This document shows, piece after piece, positions 12,784 through 23,307 of a stretch of 64,000 nt of DNA. Position 1 is the first letter of the stretch; every line of letters starts with the position of its first letter. Position numbers and translations under genes: made by a program. The stretch is from contig JAPVLO010000039.1 in NCBI GenBank assembly GCA_027257055.1, forward strand, positions 3,378,501 to 3,442,500. Direction: 5' to 3'. The stretch is from Cephalopachus bancanus (Eukaryota > Chordata > Mammalia > Primates > Tarsiidae). Below the pieces are notes generated by a model. It did no database searches. It was not told the DNA's origin and worked only from the letters and a program-made list of their open reading frames with translations.

Positions 12784-12858
12784 CCCACCCTCCCTCCCTC
12801 CCTTTCTGTCTCCCCCCTCCTTCCCTTTCTTCCTCTTTCCTCCTCTTTGACTTTCTTT
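12784..12858. repeat. Pyrimidine-rich tract with a quadruplex motif on the minus strand
   Basis: A C/T tract begins with five CCC runs separated by single bases (12784-12802), then continues as ccc, ctt and tcct blocks and a short T run. On the minus strand the first 19 bases read as five GGG runs with one-base loops, a canonical G-quadruplex pattern. Confidence 0.8.
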
Positions 12859-12860
12859 TT

Positions 12861-14730
12861 TTTAAAAGAACATTTTGCAGCTAAATTAGTATGATCCGAA
12901 TTGACAGATTAAGGTGTCTGTCAGTCAGTGGATTGGGAATGAAAGTGCTTAAAATGCAAAGTGTTAGACACATCTCTTTAGTGCTGAAGTGGTGGTTTTT
13001 GACAAATGAATCATCATAATTGCTCATGGTAATATGTTATAGAGATCACCACTTTACTTATTAAATAAAATTTGTAACCACACCCAACCTCTTGAAGAAT
13101 CCAGGAATATGTAAATATTCCTGTCCAGGAGGTGGTTTATCACTGTCCTCTCATTTTTGATGAATCCCACTGTGGCCTGAAGAGATGGAACATCTTCCAA
13201 TATGAAACACTCAGATGAATATTCATAGGGAATCATTTTCCTGGCTTACCCATTTGTTATGTTTTGGGGGCACCAACAACCTTTATGTCTCAAGTACAAA
13301 GGGCAATGGTGCAGGCTGCCTCCTTAGCAGGATCAGAATTTCTCATCCAAATCCTAACCTCAAATGACGGCCCCAAGGAGACAGAATCCACGAATCATCA
13401 GTTACTCAGAATTTAGAGATGGTTTCTAAATCATACATATTAAAATTCCTACATCATCAAATTCAACTATAAAACAGCCTCTATGAGGATCTGAGCAGGA
13501 GGAGGGTCTCTTGACCATTTAGATATATCTGGTGGCAGGCACAGTATCTGGTTCCCAACGCATATTTGACAAAAAGAGGGAGGGAGGAAGGGAAGAAGAA
13601 AGGGAAAGAGGGAGGAAATTTCTCAATCACCCCAAATTTTCTAAAGATAGAGGATAGAATTCCCAAGGGTTGATTAATCAGATGACTCTAAGCAATTTAG
13701 GAAGTGCAGTCAAGGTTTCCATCAGTGGGGTAACTCTCCAGAGTTAGAAGATCTCTTGTTTTTATTTCTGTGTTTTATGATTGCCTGCTGAAAATTTGGC
13801 TTACTTTGGCTTAGCTTCCTTTCCTCCCTTCTTCCCTCCCTCACTTCCTCCCTCTCTCTCTTCTTACTTCTCTCCCTCTTCCCCCATACTTATCATCTTG
13901 CCAGGTTCTGTAGTGGGTGCTGGGGGCTACATGCTCAATGGAACCAATGTAGCTTACACTCTCATGGAACTTGCAGTATAGTGTTGGAATCTGTTATTTG
14001 CCTACACAGCATCTTTCCCTCCTTTTGGAATCATCCCTCTCCTCTCAGGAGTCATTCTTATTCTCCTTTCCCCAGAAATATAACCCTGTTCTTAGGTGGC
14101 ACTGATTCCTTGGCTGCCATGGATTAGTCCAGGTGTTAACATGGAATTCCAATCTCAGTGATCAACGTTTTCCTCTGCCATGTGTGAATCAGAATAACAA
14201 CAAAAAAGTTATTTCTTCTAGGCATCAGGGAGATGAGCTATGAGATTCAGAAGATGTTGGTGGTCAGGTGAAATATCTATACAAAATATTCCTAATGTAA
14301 GCCTTTAAATAATTAACCCCTTTTGTCTACATGCGTTCTGTCACTTGTACCCAAAGACCTCTGCTTAATACAGGCGTATTGACCTTCCATTTTTCCTTAC
14401 ATTCTTAACTAGAAAATTGTGCTAAGGCTATACGTCCCTCTTTGTGTTAATGAAACACAGTGATGAATAAGATGAAATGCAAGCTCTGTCTAAATCTCAG
14501 AAACCATTATTGAAACAAATACAAATCAGACCTGAGTATTTTGAGCTGCTTTTACAATGCAGAGCAATGGAGTTTTGTAAAAGAAAACATTATCACATTT
14601 GGCTTTAAATAAATGAGGGTTTCTGGAAGGAACAAAGACTTAACTGCCTGAGGTCTTTCCTTCCTTCTCCTTTTCTTTCTTTCAGGCCTGCAGACTAATA
14701 GCTCATTACAGAGATGACTGTCTGAAAAAA
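12861..14730. other. Unique DNA with two simple purine/pyrimidine tracts
   Basis: No gene or named interspersed repeat was recognised. A purine tract (gagggagggaggaaggg type) lies at about 13572-13620, and a complementary-type C/T tract at about 13816-13886. Short frames at 13481-13666 and 13781-13981 read through these tracts and are artefacts of them. Confidence 0.45.
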
Positions 14731-14739
14731 TAAAAGTTA

Positions 14740-15075
14740 CCTAGACATGCAGGCCACTACCCAGGAAGAGCTAATTATTTTCATAAATCATATGGATCCT
14801 GGCCCTGGCTATATTAACCATTAACCATGCTGATCATTTGTCACCACATTGTAACGTCAGTCATCTGTTGGGGAGGAAATTACCCCATGGTGGTTTCTTC
14901 AAGTGAGGTCAGAGTGCAGCTCCTCTCTGTGCACAGTGAGGCATATTATCCCAATGACGTTGTCTACTAGTAAACAAATCCAACCAGAGCAATAAATTGT
15001 CACAGGATCACAAATTAGCCTCCATGCAGACTGAGAGCACAGCCATGCAAATTAATTCCAACAAGCTGCTTCATA
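14740..15075. promoter_or_regulatory. Candidate conserved non-coding element
   Basis: This repeat-free block differs in texture from the neighbouring decayed repeats. It holds a perfect octamer ATGCAAAT (15045-15052) that runs directly into a TAATT homeodomain-type core, a GAGCTAATTATT core near 14767, and a TAACGTCAGT CRE-like site near 14852. This is the mix expected of a POU/homeodomain-bound enhancer, but conservation cannot be seen from one genome. Confidence 0.25.
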
Positions 15076-15348
15076 TAGTGTAAGGAGGCAGGAACCCATT
15101 TGCTAAACCTCCTCGATTGTTCATAATCCAAATCCTGAAAGCACCCACCTCTGTCAGATTCTAGAGGAGGTTGGGACTGTCCTCAAGCACCACATTGTAG
15201 GCACCATCCTCCACCATCTTCCATTCCCCTGCCTTTTTAACCAGGAAGCCCAATGGCTAGGGGTGGGCAACTTCAGTCACTCTCTGAACTAAGACTCAAT
15301 GATATGCAGCCAGCATTTAAGGCATGCCTGCAGTGTGCACAAGTACAC

Positions 15349-15371
15349 TACCACCACCACCACCACCATCA
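15349..15371. repeat. (CCA)n trinucleotide repeat
   Basis: About seven CCA units, ending in a slight CAT/CAC variant. A 62-codon frame (15299-15487) translates it as a run of threonines and is not a gene. Confidence 0.85.
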
Positions 15372-15404
15372 CAAAAACATCAACAACAAAGCATAGAGTA
15401 ATTA

Positions 15405-15577
15405 CAGCCAACACCAATATGACACTTAATATGAACTTTATGTACATGATCACTAATGCACACAGAAACCCTAAGAGTAAATACTAGCATTACTCCTCTT
15501 TTACAAAAGAGGAAACTATGGCTCAGAAAAGTCAAGTAACTATCCAAAGTTCACACAACCATTAAGTGATGATGATA
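15405..15577 (-). repeat. MIR SINE, antisense
   Basis: The antisense MIR core is easy to read: actcctcttttacaaaagag, gaaactatggctcagaaaag, tcaagtaactatccaaag and ttcacacaaccattaagtg. These mirror the usual 'gaggaaactgaggctcagag ... acttgcccaaggtcacacag' order. Confidence 0.75.
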
Positions 15578-15747
15578 GAGAGAAGGACAGGGTTGTCTGA
15601 GAGGTAGCACTAGAGGCTCCAGAGGCTTTCTCAGAGTTGCCTGGCAATAAGGTAGTTAGGATCAACTGTTCAATTCCACTAGTGGAACAGTCCACCCATG
15701 GACTCATCTTCTCACATGATCTCCTGATGTTGTCAGCGCTGTCCCCA

Positions 15748-16140
15748 CCATGCACCTCACCTGAACAGCTAGTTCCCAGCATGCTCCTCACCTGGATAGT
15801 GAGTTCTCATCTCAACATACACCTCATGTGGGTGGCGAGTTCCCAGCATGCATCTCACCAGGACATGAAATTTCCAGCATGTACCTTGTCTGCACAGTGA
15901 GTTCCCAGCCTGCACCTCGCCTGCACAGTGAATTCTCAGCATACACCTCTCTGGATAGTGAGTTCTCAGTATACACCTCACCTGCACAATGAGTTCACAG
16001 CATGCACGTCTCCTGGATGGTGAATGCCAGCATGCATCTCAACTGGACAGAGTTCCCAACATGCACCTCACCTGCACAGTGAGTTCCCAGCATACACTTC
16101 TCCTAGACAGCAAGTTCCCAGCATGCACTTTGCCTGCACA
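15748..16140. repeat. Diverged 31-bp minisatellite, about 12.5 units
   Basis: A head-to-tail array of about twelve full units and one partial unit of about 31 bp, reading catgcacctcacctgcacag followed by a tgagttcccag half. Units differ by a few substitutions and 1-3-base indels (29-34 bp); those near 16060-16110 are closest to consensus. The unit length is not a multiple of three, so a translated frame shifts at every unit, which argues against coding. The small frames on both strands here (60-87 codons) follow from the low density of stops in the unit. Confidence 0.92.
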
Positions 16141-16199
16141 ATTTCTGAGACATAAGGAATTGTTCTCTATTTGTAAGCTGCTGTCACACTTATCATAGT

Positions 16200-16605
16200 A
16201 GGCTGAATAATGGCCACCCAAACAACAGATCCTAACCCCTGAAGCCTGTAAATGTTATAAGGAAAAGTTTTCCTTGCAGGTATGACTAAATTAAGGATCA
16301 TGAGATGGGTGATCAGCCTGGATTATCCAGATGACCCCATATGCAGTAACACGTGTCCTCAAAAGAGGGAAACAGAGACACACACAGAGGCCAGCGGCTG
16401 CAGTCACACAGCCACCACCAGTCAAGGACTGCCACAGCCTCTAGAAGATAGAAGAGGATACTTAGGAGGGAGTGCAGTGCTGCCAACCCCTTGATTTCAG
16501 CTCAGTGAACTTGATTTCAGACTTCTGGTCACCAGAATTGTGAGATAATACATTTCTGTTGTTTTACGCCACTATATTTGTGGTAATGAGTTAAGAGGAA
16601 ACTAA
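16200..16605 (+). repeat. MaLR/MLT1-like solo LTR, sense
   Basis: The sense LTR pattern is plain: ggctgaataatggccaccca, cctgaagcctgtaaatgtta, actaaattaaggatcatgag, gcctggattatccagatgac, then gacttctggtcaccagaat, gtgagataatacatttctg and ttgttttacgccactatat, with a right end of gaggaaactaatac. It is a complete-looking old solo LTR without internal sequence. Confidence 0.8.
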
Positions 16606-16802
16606 TACTTTACCCCCAAACTCCCCAAAAAAGGAGATATAAAGGAACATAGTGTCTCTGTCCTAGAGCATGTGCACATGCACATCCATCTGCATCTGGT
16701 CCTGAAAACATCCTATCAGAATGCACAGAGCATAGGGTATGGGTGAGGTGTAACCTGTTAGCCCTTTGACCTGTGAGATTTTGTCCCTTCATGAATGCTG
16801 TA

Positions 16803-16890
16803 TAGCTAGGCATGGTGGCTCATGCCTCTAATCTTAGAGTTTATGGAGGCCAAGACTGGAGGATTGCTTGAGGTCAGGAGTTTGAGAAAT
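16803..16890 (+). mobile_element. Truncated old Alu left arm, sense
   Basis: The piece starts with gctaggcatggtggctcatg and keeps ggaggattgcttgaggtcag before breaking off after gagtttgag. This is an AluJ-like left arm cut inside the first monomer. There is no A-tail at the break, so it was truncated by a later rearrangement or deletion. Confidence 0.85.
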
Positions 16891-16989
16891 AAAGTCACTT
16901 GTCACCCTTGTTCATCTACTGAAAAAAAATCTACTAAAATCAGTAATATGTGTGAGCTTCAAAGATAAAGTCCCTAGGTTTCTAACCTA

Positions 16990-17189
16990 AATGGCCTACC
17001 TTTTTTCTATTGGGGAGATACACATACAAATAATTGTAACACAAAGCAGGGAAAATGAAGAGACAGGTAAAGAATAAAAACAAGAAACCATGGACAGAGA
17101 AAAAGAGGGAGAGACACTCTCAGTGGGTGGAAATCAAGGTGGAATCTTGGAGGAGATGGCGTTTGAACTGGATTTTAAGAATACATGGG
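16990..17189 (-). repeat. L2 LINE fragment, antisense
   Basis: The antisense L2 phrasing appears as ggaatcttggaggagatggc, gtttgaactggattttaag. An L1 fragment directly abuts its right side, so the L2 is interrupted or truncated there. Confidence 0.5.
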
Positions 17190-17640
17190 ATTTAACCATC
17201 TGCATATGGTCAGCCAGATTTCCCAGCACCATTTACTGATAAGTTCTCCTCTCCCCAGTGGTTGTTAGTGGAGGCTTTGTCAAGGTGAGTTGGTTGAAAA
17301 AATTAAGGTTTTGCTTCCAGAATCTTTATCCTGTTCAATTGGTCTATATACCTGTTTTTGTATCAATATCAGGCTGTTTTGATTATGGTAGCCTTATAAT
17401 AAAGCTTAAAGTCTGGAATTGTGAAACCACCCACTTTATTTCTTTTGCTGAGGATTGTTTTGGCTATTCGTGATCATTTATGTTTCCAAACAAATTTCTG
17501 TGTTGTTGTTTCCAGGTCTAAGAAGAATGTTGGTCATTTAATGGTATTGAGTTAAGTCTATAGGTTGCCTTGGGTAAGATGGACATCTTAACAATGTTGA
17601 TTCTTCCAATCCATGAGCCTGGAATATTTTCCCATTAGTC
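17190..17640 (-). repeat. L1 ORF2 fragment, antisense
   Basis: This is L1 ORF2 (C-terminal part) read backward: ctgcatatggtcagccag, tttcccagcaccatttact, attggtctatatacctgttt, atatcaggctgttttgat, cttttgctgaggattgtttt and gatggacatcttaacaatg. It lacks both L1 ends. The same part of the same subfamily occurs at 44208-44660, roughly 85 per cent alike by eye. The 71-codon plus-strand frame here is a shadow. Confidence 0.9.
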
Positions 17641-18335
17641 AAGGCAGAGGGGCCTTCCAGTTCTATATAAAAACAAGAATATTATTTTCCCCCTTTTGTT
17701 GGAATCTGTTTATCTTAAAAATGAACATAATTTTTGCCAGTGAGCAAAGTATTATAGGAGCGAACTTCAGGTTTCACAAAAATAATTCTTCAGTGTTAAG
17801 GCTCAGTACTGTCAACACAAATCTCTACCTTCAGGACATATTTTTCCTCTACCTCCAGAAATATTCAGCAAACTTCTTGGTTTCTTTGTTTCATCTTCTG
17901 TGGATATTTTATATAATCAGAAAAGAGAAACTGGGGAGGGGATCATGAACTCGTGAGAACAGTTGTCTAGTTTTCGCTAAATCTGCAGGTCCAGGGATGT
18001 GTATGCCTGGCCAAGGGTGGGTTTACCTAAATGTAGTGTGGAAGCAGCACAGCCCAATTGCTGACAAGGTGTGTGAAGGGAAAAGGAGAGTTAACCAAGG
18101 TAAGGCAGTCTCTGGTCTTTTCTTTGTCATCCTGTTATGTTCTATAAAAAAAGAAATTACCTTTCCCTCACAGGTAGGAATTCAGGTCATTCCCTCACAG
18201 TGAATTCAGGCACTGTCCCTGACACTGATCACTGGCTTGCTCCTTCTGTAGTCTAGAACTTCTCCTCAAATGCTGGCTACTGAGTTTCTTCTACTTTGCA
18301 GTGTTACTTACTAGTTATATGCTAGTTCACATTGG
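17641..18335. other. Unique DNA
   Basis: No gene or named repeat. A 25-base string at 18146-18170 recurs exactly at 19690-19714 (see findings). A 111-codon frame at 17613-17948 begins in the L1 fragment and runs into this DNA; no domain is recognised. Confidence 0.4.
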
Positions 18336-18337
18336 AG

Positions 18338-18340
<3 letters not shown>

Positions 18341-18384
<44 letters not shown>

Positions 18385-18468
18385 GTCTATCCATCCATCC
18401 ATCCATCCATCCATCCATCCATCCATCCATCCATCTATCTATCTATCTATCTATCTATCCATCCATCC
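18341..18468. repeat. Compound tetranucleotide repeat (ATCT)n(ATCC)n(ATCT)n(ATCC)n
   Basis: The blocks are about 12 ATCT units with one GTCT variant (18341-18388), 11 ATCC units (18389-18432), 6 ATCT units (18433-18456) and 3 ATCC units (18457-18468). Long pure blocks make this likely to be polymorphic. A 62-codon frame translates it as repeating YLSI/HPSI and is not a gene. Confidence 0.97.
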
Positions 18469-18470
18469 AT

Positions 18471-19045
18471 CTAGATTTGATCAAGTGTGGAAAATTGCAA
18501 GCCTTGCCTTCTGCCTATGATGGGCTGGCAATCCAGTGCCTGCTGGCTGTGTGTGATCAACAGAAGTGTTTGTTTTGCACATAGTGTTTTTGTAAAATTT
18601 TGTGTTAGTTACTAACATTCAAAAACTGTTAAGTTTTACACTTAAAAAATTCAGATGCCTGACTCCTCTGAATAAATTAAAATGCCTGACTACACACTGC
18701 CCACTTTTCTATATGCTCACATGCTTCCTCTCCACTAAGCTGAGGAGTACCTGCCCTTGAATGGTCATGGGCTCCCAGCTTACCACAGTGTCTCCACTTG
18801 CTGTGTCACCCCTCAAAAAGACCATGGTCAGTTGTTCATTTGGTATTAGGAAGTGGTGGGAGAAGTAGCTCAGTCTCTGCATTCCTTTCTTAGCAATATT
18901 CTATTATATTTGGCTTTAATTACAAAGCAATATATGAGTAATTTAAAACAAGCACAGATGTGGAAACATTCACAGTTTGATGCGTGTGTTAATAATGACC
19001 ATTATGGCTATCAAATAATTGTGGTGTCCAGTGGTTAGGCTGTGG
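18471..19045. other. Unique DNA, no feature seen
   Basis: No gene, RNA or named repeat was recognised between the tetranucleotide repeat and the LTR-like element. Confidence 0.4.
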
Positions 19046-19049
19046 TAGA

Positions 19050-19465
19050 CTGAATTATTGGCATCAGTTCTTTATTTCTTCACTTCCCTGGTAGCCATGT
19101 CCTTTGTCATGTAACTTTCCAGCCTCCTGATGGTGGAATACACTTCCCTACACCTTGACTTTGACATCAGTCATGTGACTTGCTTTGGCCAGTAAAATGT
19201 GGGCTACAGGGCATGGGGCTTCAGCTCACCCTCTTGTGACTCCTCATCACTGTGAAGATGATAGAGCATAAAGAAGCACTTCCACAAGGATGGTGGTTTT
19301 CCCCAGGCTGGACCCTGGAACAAGCACATACATAGCAGACGCAAGACTCATCCACAGTTGTGAGGACCCACGCCTTCACAGCATGAAGCAGAGTCATTCA
19401 ACTGAGCCTAATATGAGATAGCCATCCCCCAGAAAACCCAGAGGGGCAGGAGATATACATGTTAT
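19050..19465 (+). repeat. LTR-like (ERVL/MaLR type) relic, sense
   Basis: The start tagactgaattattggcatc, then gtcatgtgacttgctttggc, cagtaaaatgtgggctac, and a later gaagcagagtcattcaactg follow the order of a known group of old mammalian LTRs. Its 3' end is decayed or lost. A related 3' end is seen at 27225-27535. The subfamily is not certain. Confidence 0.55.
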
Positions 19466-20479
19466 ATATCAGAAAATACTATAATGACCCTGGAAGTGGG
19501 ACCTTGAGGTGCTATGTTTAATAGCTGTAAGACAGGTGTGGGTGAACCATCTGTGAGTGGGGGTGATTGAGGAAGGACAAGAAAGTTCTCAGGGAAGGAG
19601 AGACACCTCACTTCCCAAGAGAGGCAGACATGGGCTATTCTGAAGCTGTGTGATTTGAGACCTTTTCATCATCCCCTACAACAACACAGAAAAAAAGAAA
19701 TTACCTTTCCCTCATAAGTACTGTAAAACTGCATCTCTTGGAAGTGTTAGCCACCGCATCTTTTTTCCTGTGGTAATTTACAGTCTTTTTCTCCATAATT
19801 TTCTTACAGACTTTGCTAGAACTTATGAGTATGTTATCCAAGATCATGTAGGCTTATTAAAACAGCTGCTTACAAATGAATAAATAAAAAATAAGGAAAT
19901 GGCTATCTCCTATCAAAGACAAATGACCTAATTTTGTTAGAGGATCATGCTGTAAGGTCAGTCTTATTCTCCTGGATACTGGCGAACATTACCATTCATG
20001 AAATTTTATTGGTTATTTGACGTCTGTAGATGCTCAACTGTTTCCCCAATACATGATTCATAGGGGCAAAGGTCTTTGCACTTTTCCATATCAGAGCTCC
20101 AATCTTCCATCGTGGCTGCTTTCAGAACAGCTCCCTTGGTTCTTCCCCTGTCTGGTGTGCTGCACATTTTAAGTTGCATTTGCTGCAGTCTTATTTTTCT
20201 CTCCCTGATTATGAGCCAGTTGTCTTCTTGTACAACACAGTTCAGTCTCTTCTTTCCCATTGTCCATGTACAGTATTGGAAAAGACCTGATTTCAGGCAA
20301 TACAACCTGCTGGTTAGGGACCACACTTTGTTGCCTAAGTCAAGACCCATGAGGTATCCATGCTCGCTGATGACGTGGCATTGGATAACATGGGACTTGT
20401 TTGTGTAACAGGAGGGCCTATTCATATAATAGGAGATCAAGTTATCACAGAGATTTTTAAAAGGCACATGTCAGTCCTA
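19466..20479. other. Unique DNA with a 153-codon minus-strand frame
   Basis: No repeat is named here. The minus-strand frame at 20006-20467 is among the longest in the window. Its product has several cysteines (C-P-Y-E-S-C near its C-terminus) but no domain I recognise, no clear promoter and no codon pattern that I can judge. A frame of this length is expected a few times by chance in 64 kb. It may be part of an undescribed old repeat or pseudogene. Confidence 0.35.
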
Positions 20480-20484
20480 GTATT

Positions 20485-21300
20485 CATCCTTCAACAAATG
20501 TTTATTGGGGAGCTACCACGTAAGAGGCACTGGGCAGGGCAATGAGTCTAATATAAGCATGAAAAACATGGCCTTTACCTTCACGAAGCTTGAGTTTTAG
20601 TGGGAGAGAAATGAAAATGGGCCCAGATTACTTGTGATGTGCATGTCGTGGGACACAAGCACGACCTGACACGTCTGAGGAAGGAGCATCTACTGTCTAT
20701 GGGAAGAGTAGGGTTTGCCTTCTTGAGACAATGACATTTGACAGGAGCCATGAAGAAGAAGGGACAGTCATGCAAAACGCGGGCTGAGATCATCTTGGTA
20801 GGGGCGTGAAGAGGTACGAAGAGGTACCAAGCTTGTCAACTATGAAGGAGCCTTACTTGTTTGAAGATCTGGTAAAAGACTAGTGTGGATAGGGGGTGAA
20901 GGCAGCAAAGGGGATGCATGGGACCATGCTGGAGAAGCAGGACCTAGAAAGCTCCAGTGAGATCTCTGAAATTCTCCCCATGTAGAGTGAGAAACCACTG
21001 AAGGGTCATAAGCGAAAGAGTGCCCTCATAAAATATATGTTTTAAGAATATTCCTCTCGAAACTATATGGAGAATGAATCATGGGGATGGAAAAGGAAGA
21101 GAGAGAGCACAGTCATCCAGGGAAGAGGTGATGGTGGCTTGGGGGAGGGGGCAGCGATTGAGAGGGAGAGAGAGAACATACAGCAAGCAGATGACTGGGG
21201 AAGAATTCGCACAGAGAAACACAGTATTCTTTGTTAAGTGAGTTTTAGACATCATGACCCATGCAAGCCTTGTGATTTCCATGAGACAGGTGAGACCTTT
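20485..21300 (-). repeat. Long L2 LINE fragment, antisense
   Basis: About 0.8 kb follows the antisense L2 order: tcaacaaatgtttattgggg, agaggcactgggcagggc, aaaacatggcctttaccttc, then a gagaaaccactgaagggtca segment and a final catccagggaagaggtgatg, ggtggcttggggg. These correspond to the 3' tail and reverse-transcriptase end of L2. It is old and riddled with stops. Confidence 0.75.
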
Positions 21301-21560
21301 GGTAATATTTCTCCATATTCTTAGATTCTGAAGGACAGTCTAGGAGTTATAAAGATATTGCGGGAACAAGCAGTTCAGCAGAGCATTAACCTGGAGCTTA
21401 AATCCTGTTTCTGTTACTTATTGGGGATGAATAGTCAAGGATACATCCCCAAATCCACTAATTTCTCTCTGTGTGAAGAGTGACCACTTGCAAATGTTTG
21501 ATAATTGAAAATAAGGGTAGGATACACAACAGCTATAGATTTTTTTCTACACAAGACATG

Positions 21561-21562
21561 TT

Positions 21563-21601
<39 letters not shown>

Positions 21602-21602
21602 G
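21561..21602. repeat. (TTG)n microsatellite grown from an Alu tail
   Basis: About 13 TTG units sit exactly where the A-tail complement of the next Alu belongs. On the Alu sense strand they read (AAC)n. They lie inside the insertion, between the left target-site duplication and the Alu right arm. Confidence 0.93.
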
Positions 21603-21888
21603 GTTTTTTTTTGAGTTGGAGCCTCACTCTGTCACCCAGACTGGAGTGCAGTGGCCGCTCCCAGCCACTGCAACCTCGACCTGCTGGGCTCCGGCGATCC
21701 TTCCGCCTCAGCCTTCCAAGTAGCTGGAACTACAGGCATGTGCTACCACGCCCGGCTAATTTTTTATTTATTGTAGAGATGAGGTCTCACCAAGTTGCCC
21801 AGGCAGGTCTTGAACCCGCAGGCTCAGGCAATCCACTCACCTCGGCCTCCCAAAGTGCTGGGATTATAGGCTGAGCCACCGAGCCTGG
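21603..21888 (-). mobile_element. Dimeric Alu, intermediate lineage-specific type, antisense
   Basis: A full-length Alu with its tail replaced by the (TTG)n repeat to the left. The target-site duplication is caagacatgtttt at 21552-21564 and caagacatatgtttt at 21889-21903 (two-base indel). It has the one-base loss after GGCTCA and the right-arm hairpin (21648-21671). It keeps the older CAGCAC core and the undeleted ...GGGCAACTTGG... spacer, so it looks ancestral to the four youngest copies. Plus-strand frames here (72 and 103 codons) are Alu and repeat artefacts. Confidence 0.94.
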
Positions 21889-22084
21889 CAAGACATATGT
21901 TTTTTAATTACTGTTTCCTGCATAAGACAATCATGACCACTGCGTGAGATCTCCTGCCTTGGCTAACTTAATACTTATGTCCAATTTAGCAAAAGGTTCA
22001 CAAGGAGAAGGAGAAGTACATTTTTACCCATTGTTAAAACCCAAGAGACATCTACTCTAACAGAAAACTTCACTCAGATAATAT

Positions 22085-22317
22085 CTTAGAATGTGTTCTC
22101 AGGTATTAAATAAGCAAAAACAAAAAGCAATGAAAAACAACCTGAATGCCTGTCATCAGGGGACTAGTTAAAGGAAGCATGGTATGGCCATACAATGGAA
22201 TATGGCACAGTCACCAGCAAAAAGAGATACATTTATACATATCACTGTAGAAGAATGCTTAGTGTATGTTTCAAATTGAAAAGGGCAGGATAGTAATGTA
22301 TGATGAATTTCTTTTCT

Positions 22318-22319
<2 letters not shown>
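22085..22319 (+). repeat. Old L1 3' region fragment, sense
   Basis: The sense L1 3' phrasing is visible: aacctgaatgcctgtcatca, ggggactagttaaaggaag, ggccatacaatggaatatgg, then agagatacatttatacat. It runs into a (CA)n repeat on its right. Confidence 0.7.
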
Positions 22320-22369
<50 letters not shown>

Positions 22370-22384
22370 TCACACACACACACA
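22320..22384. repeat. (CA)n dinucleotide repeat
   Basis: About 30 CA units with a TCACT interruption near 22366. The minus strand reads as (TG)n, which could adopt Z-DNA. The 65-codon minus-strand frame with a run of C-V residues is an artefact. Confidence 0.97.
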
Positions 22385-23305
22385 TATGTAGAGCAAGATC
22401 AGCAAAGTTGCTCCAAGCAGTGAATAATCTCCAAGCATTTGGATTAAGTAAGAAATACTTATATGCTTAGAAGGTATTTGTCTTTTCAAAGATGTGCATG
22501 TGTTGCTTCTCTAATCATAAAAATTAATTAAGATAACCATTTTACTTTCTTCATTAAAAAAAAAAAGACCTGTCACTAGAAGGTTACCATGCTGCAGATA
22601 GTTTCTAGCTGAGACTATCCTAATAGCTAACTTTCAGTTGCAATTTTTTATGCTAAAAATGTCTGCTTGAAGAATCTTCACATGAAGACAATGGCAGTTT
22701 TGAGTTTGAGAGAGAACACTGAAGGTTCACTGTCCAGGTAGGTACAGGTAGGAAGACATCTACTTCCTGGAGGGTTAGTGTGCCCTGATGTTCCCTCTAC
22801 CATTTACCCCAAAGGGCTAAGGCATTCCTTACTACTCAAGAGTCAGCAGGAACCAACAGCATCTGTGAGAGTTTTGAGAGTAAAATTAGCTCTGCACCTG
22901 TGGGTGGACAGCTCATAGGAGAGGAGGCCTGTGGTAGGACTTGTCTCATTAGCCCGGGGTTAGATGGTTCAGAAAATCATCAAGAACTATGGAATGACTG
23001 ACTCTTCAATTCCACTCAGACTCTGTGAGGGTTTTATCCTCAAGCAAGCAAAAGAAAGAAAAGTGTGGAAAACATGATGTCAATTAAAACACCTGGCAGT
23101 TGCCTTTTGGCCCTTTCAGTGAGAGAGAGAATATTTCAAGTATATCCCTACCTAACACTACTGATGGAAATGTGTGTTTGCTTACTAAAACCATGAATAT
23201 GTAAACAAAATCTAGTGTCCTACTAAATTCTTACAAGGAATTCTCAACAGTACCCCAGGATTATGGTCAGGATGTTATAAGTAAACATTATAATAATCAT
23301 TGTCT
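22385..23305. other. Unique DNA, no feature seen
   Basis: No gene or named repeat was recognised between the CA repeat and the MLT1 LTR. Confidence 0.4.
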
Positions 23306-23307
23306 GC

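Noticed and set aside
15748..16140. CRISPR array or repeat protein
   Set aside because: The units abut without distinct spacers, the host is a primate, and a 31-base unit shifts frame at every repeat.
17258..17473. Two similar plus-strand frames (also at 44280-44543) as a shared gene family
   Set aside because: Both are shadows on the non-coding strand of homologous antisense L1 fragments.
18332..18520. Repeat protein from the YLSI/HPSI frame
   Set aside because: It is the translation of a tetranucleotide microsatellite.
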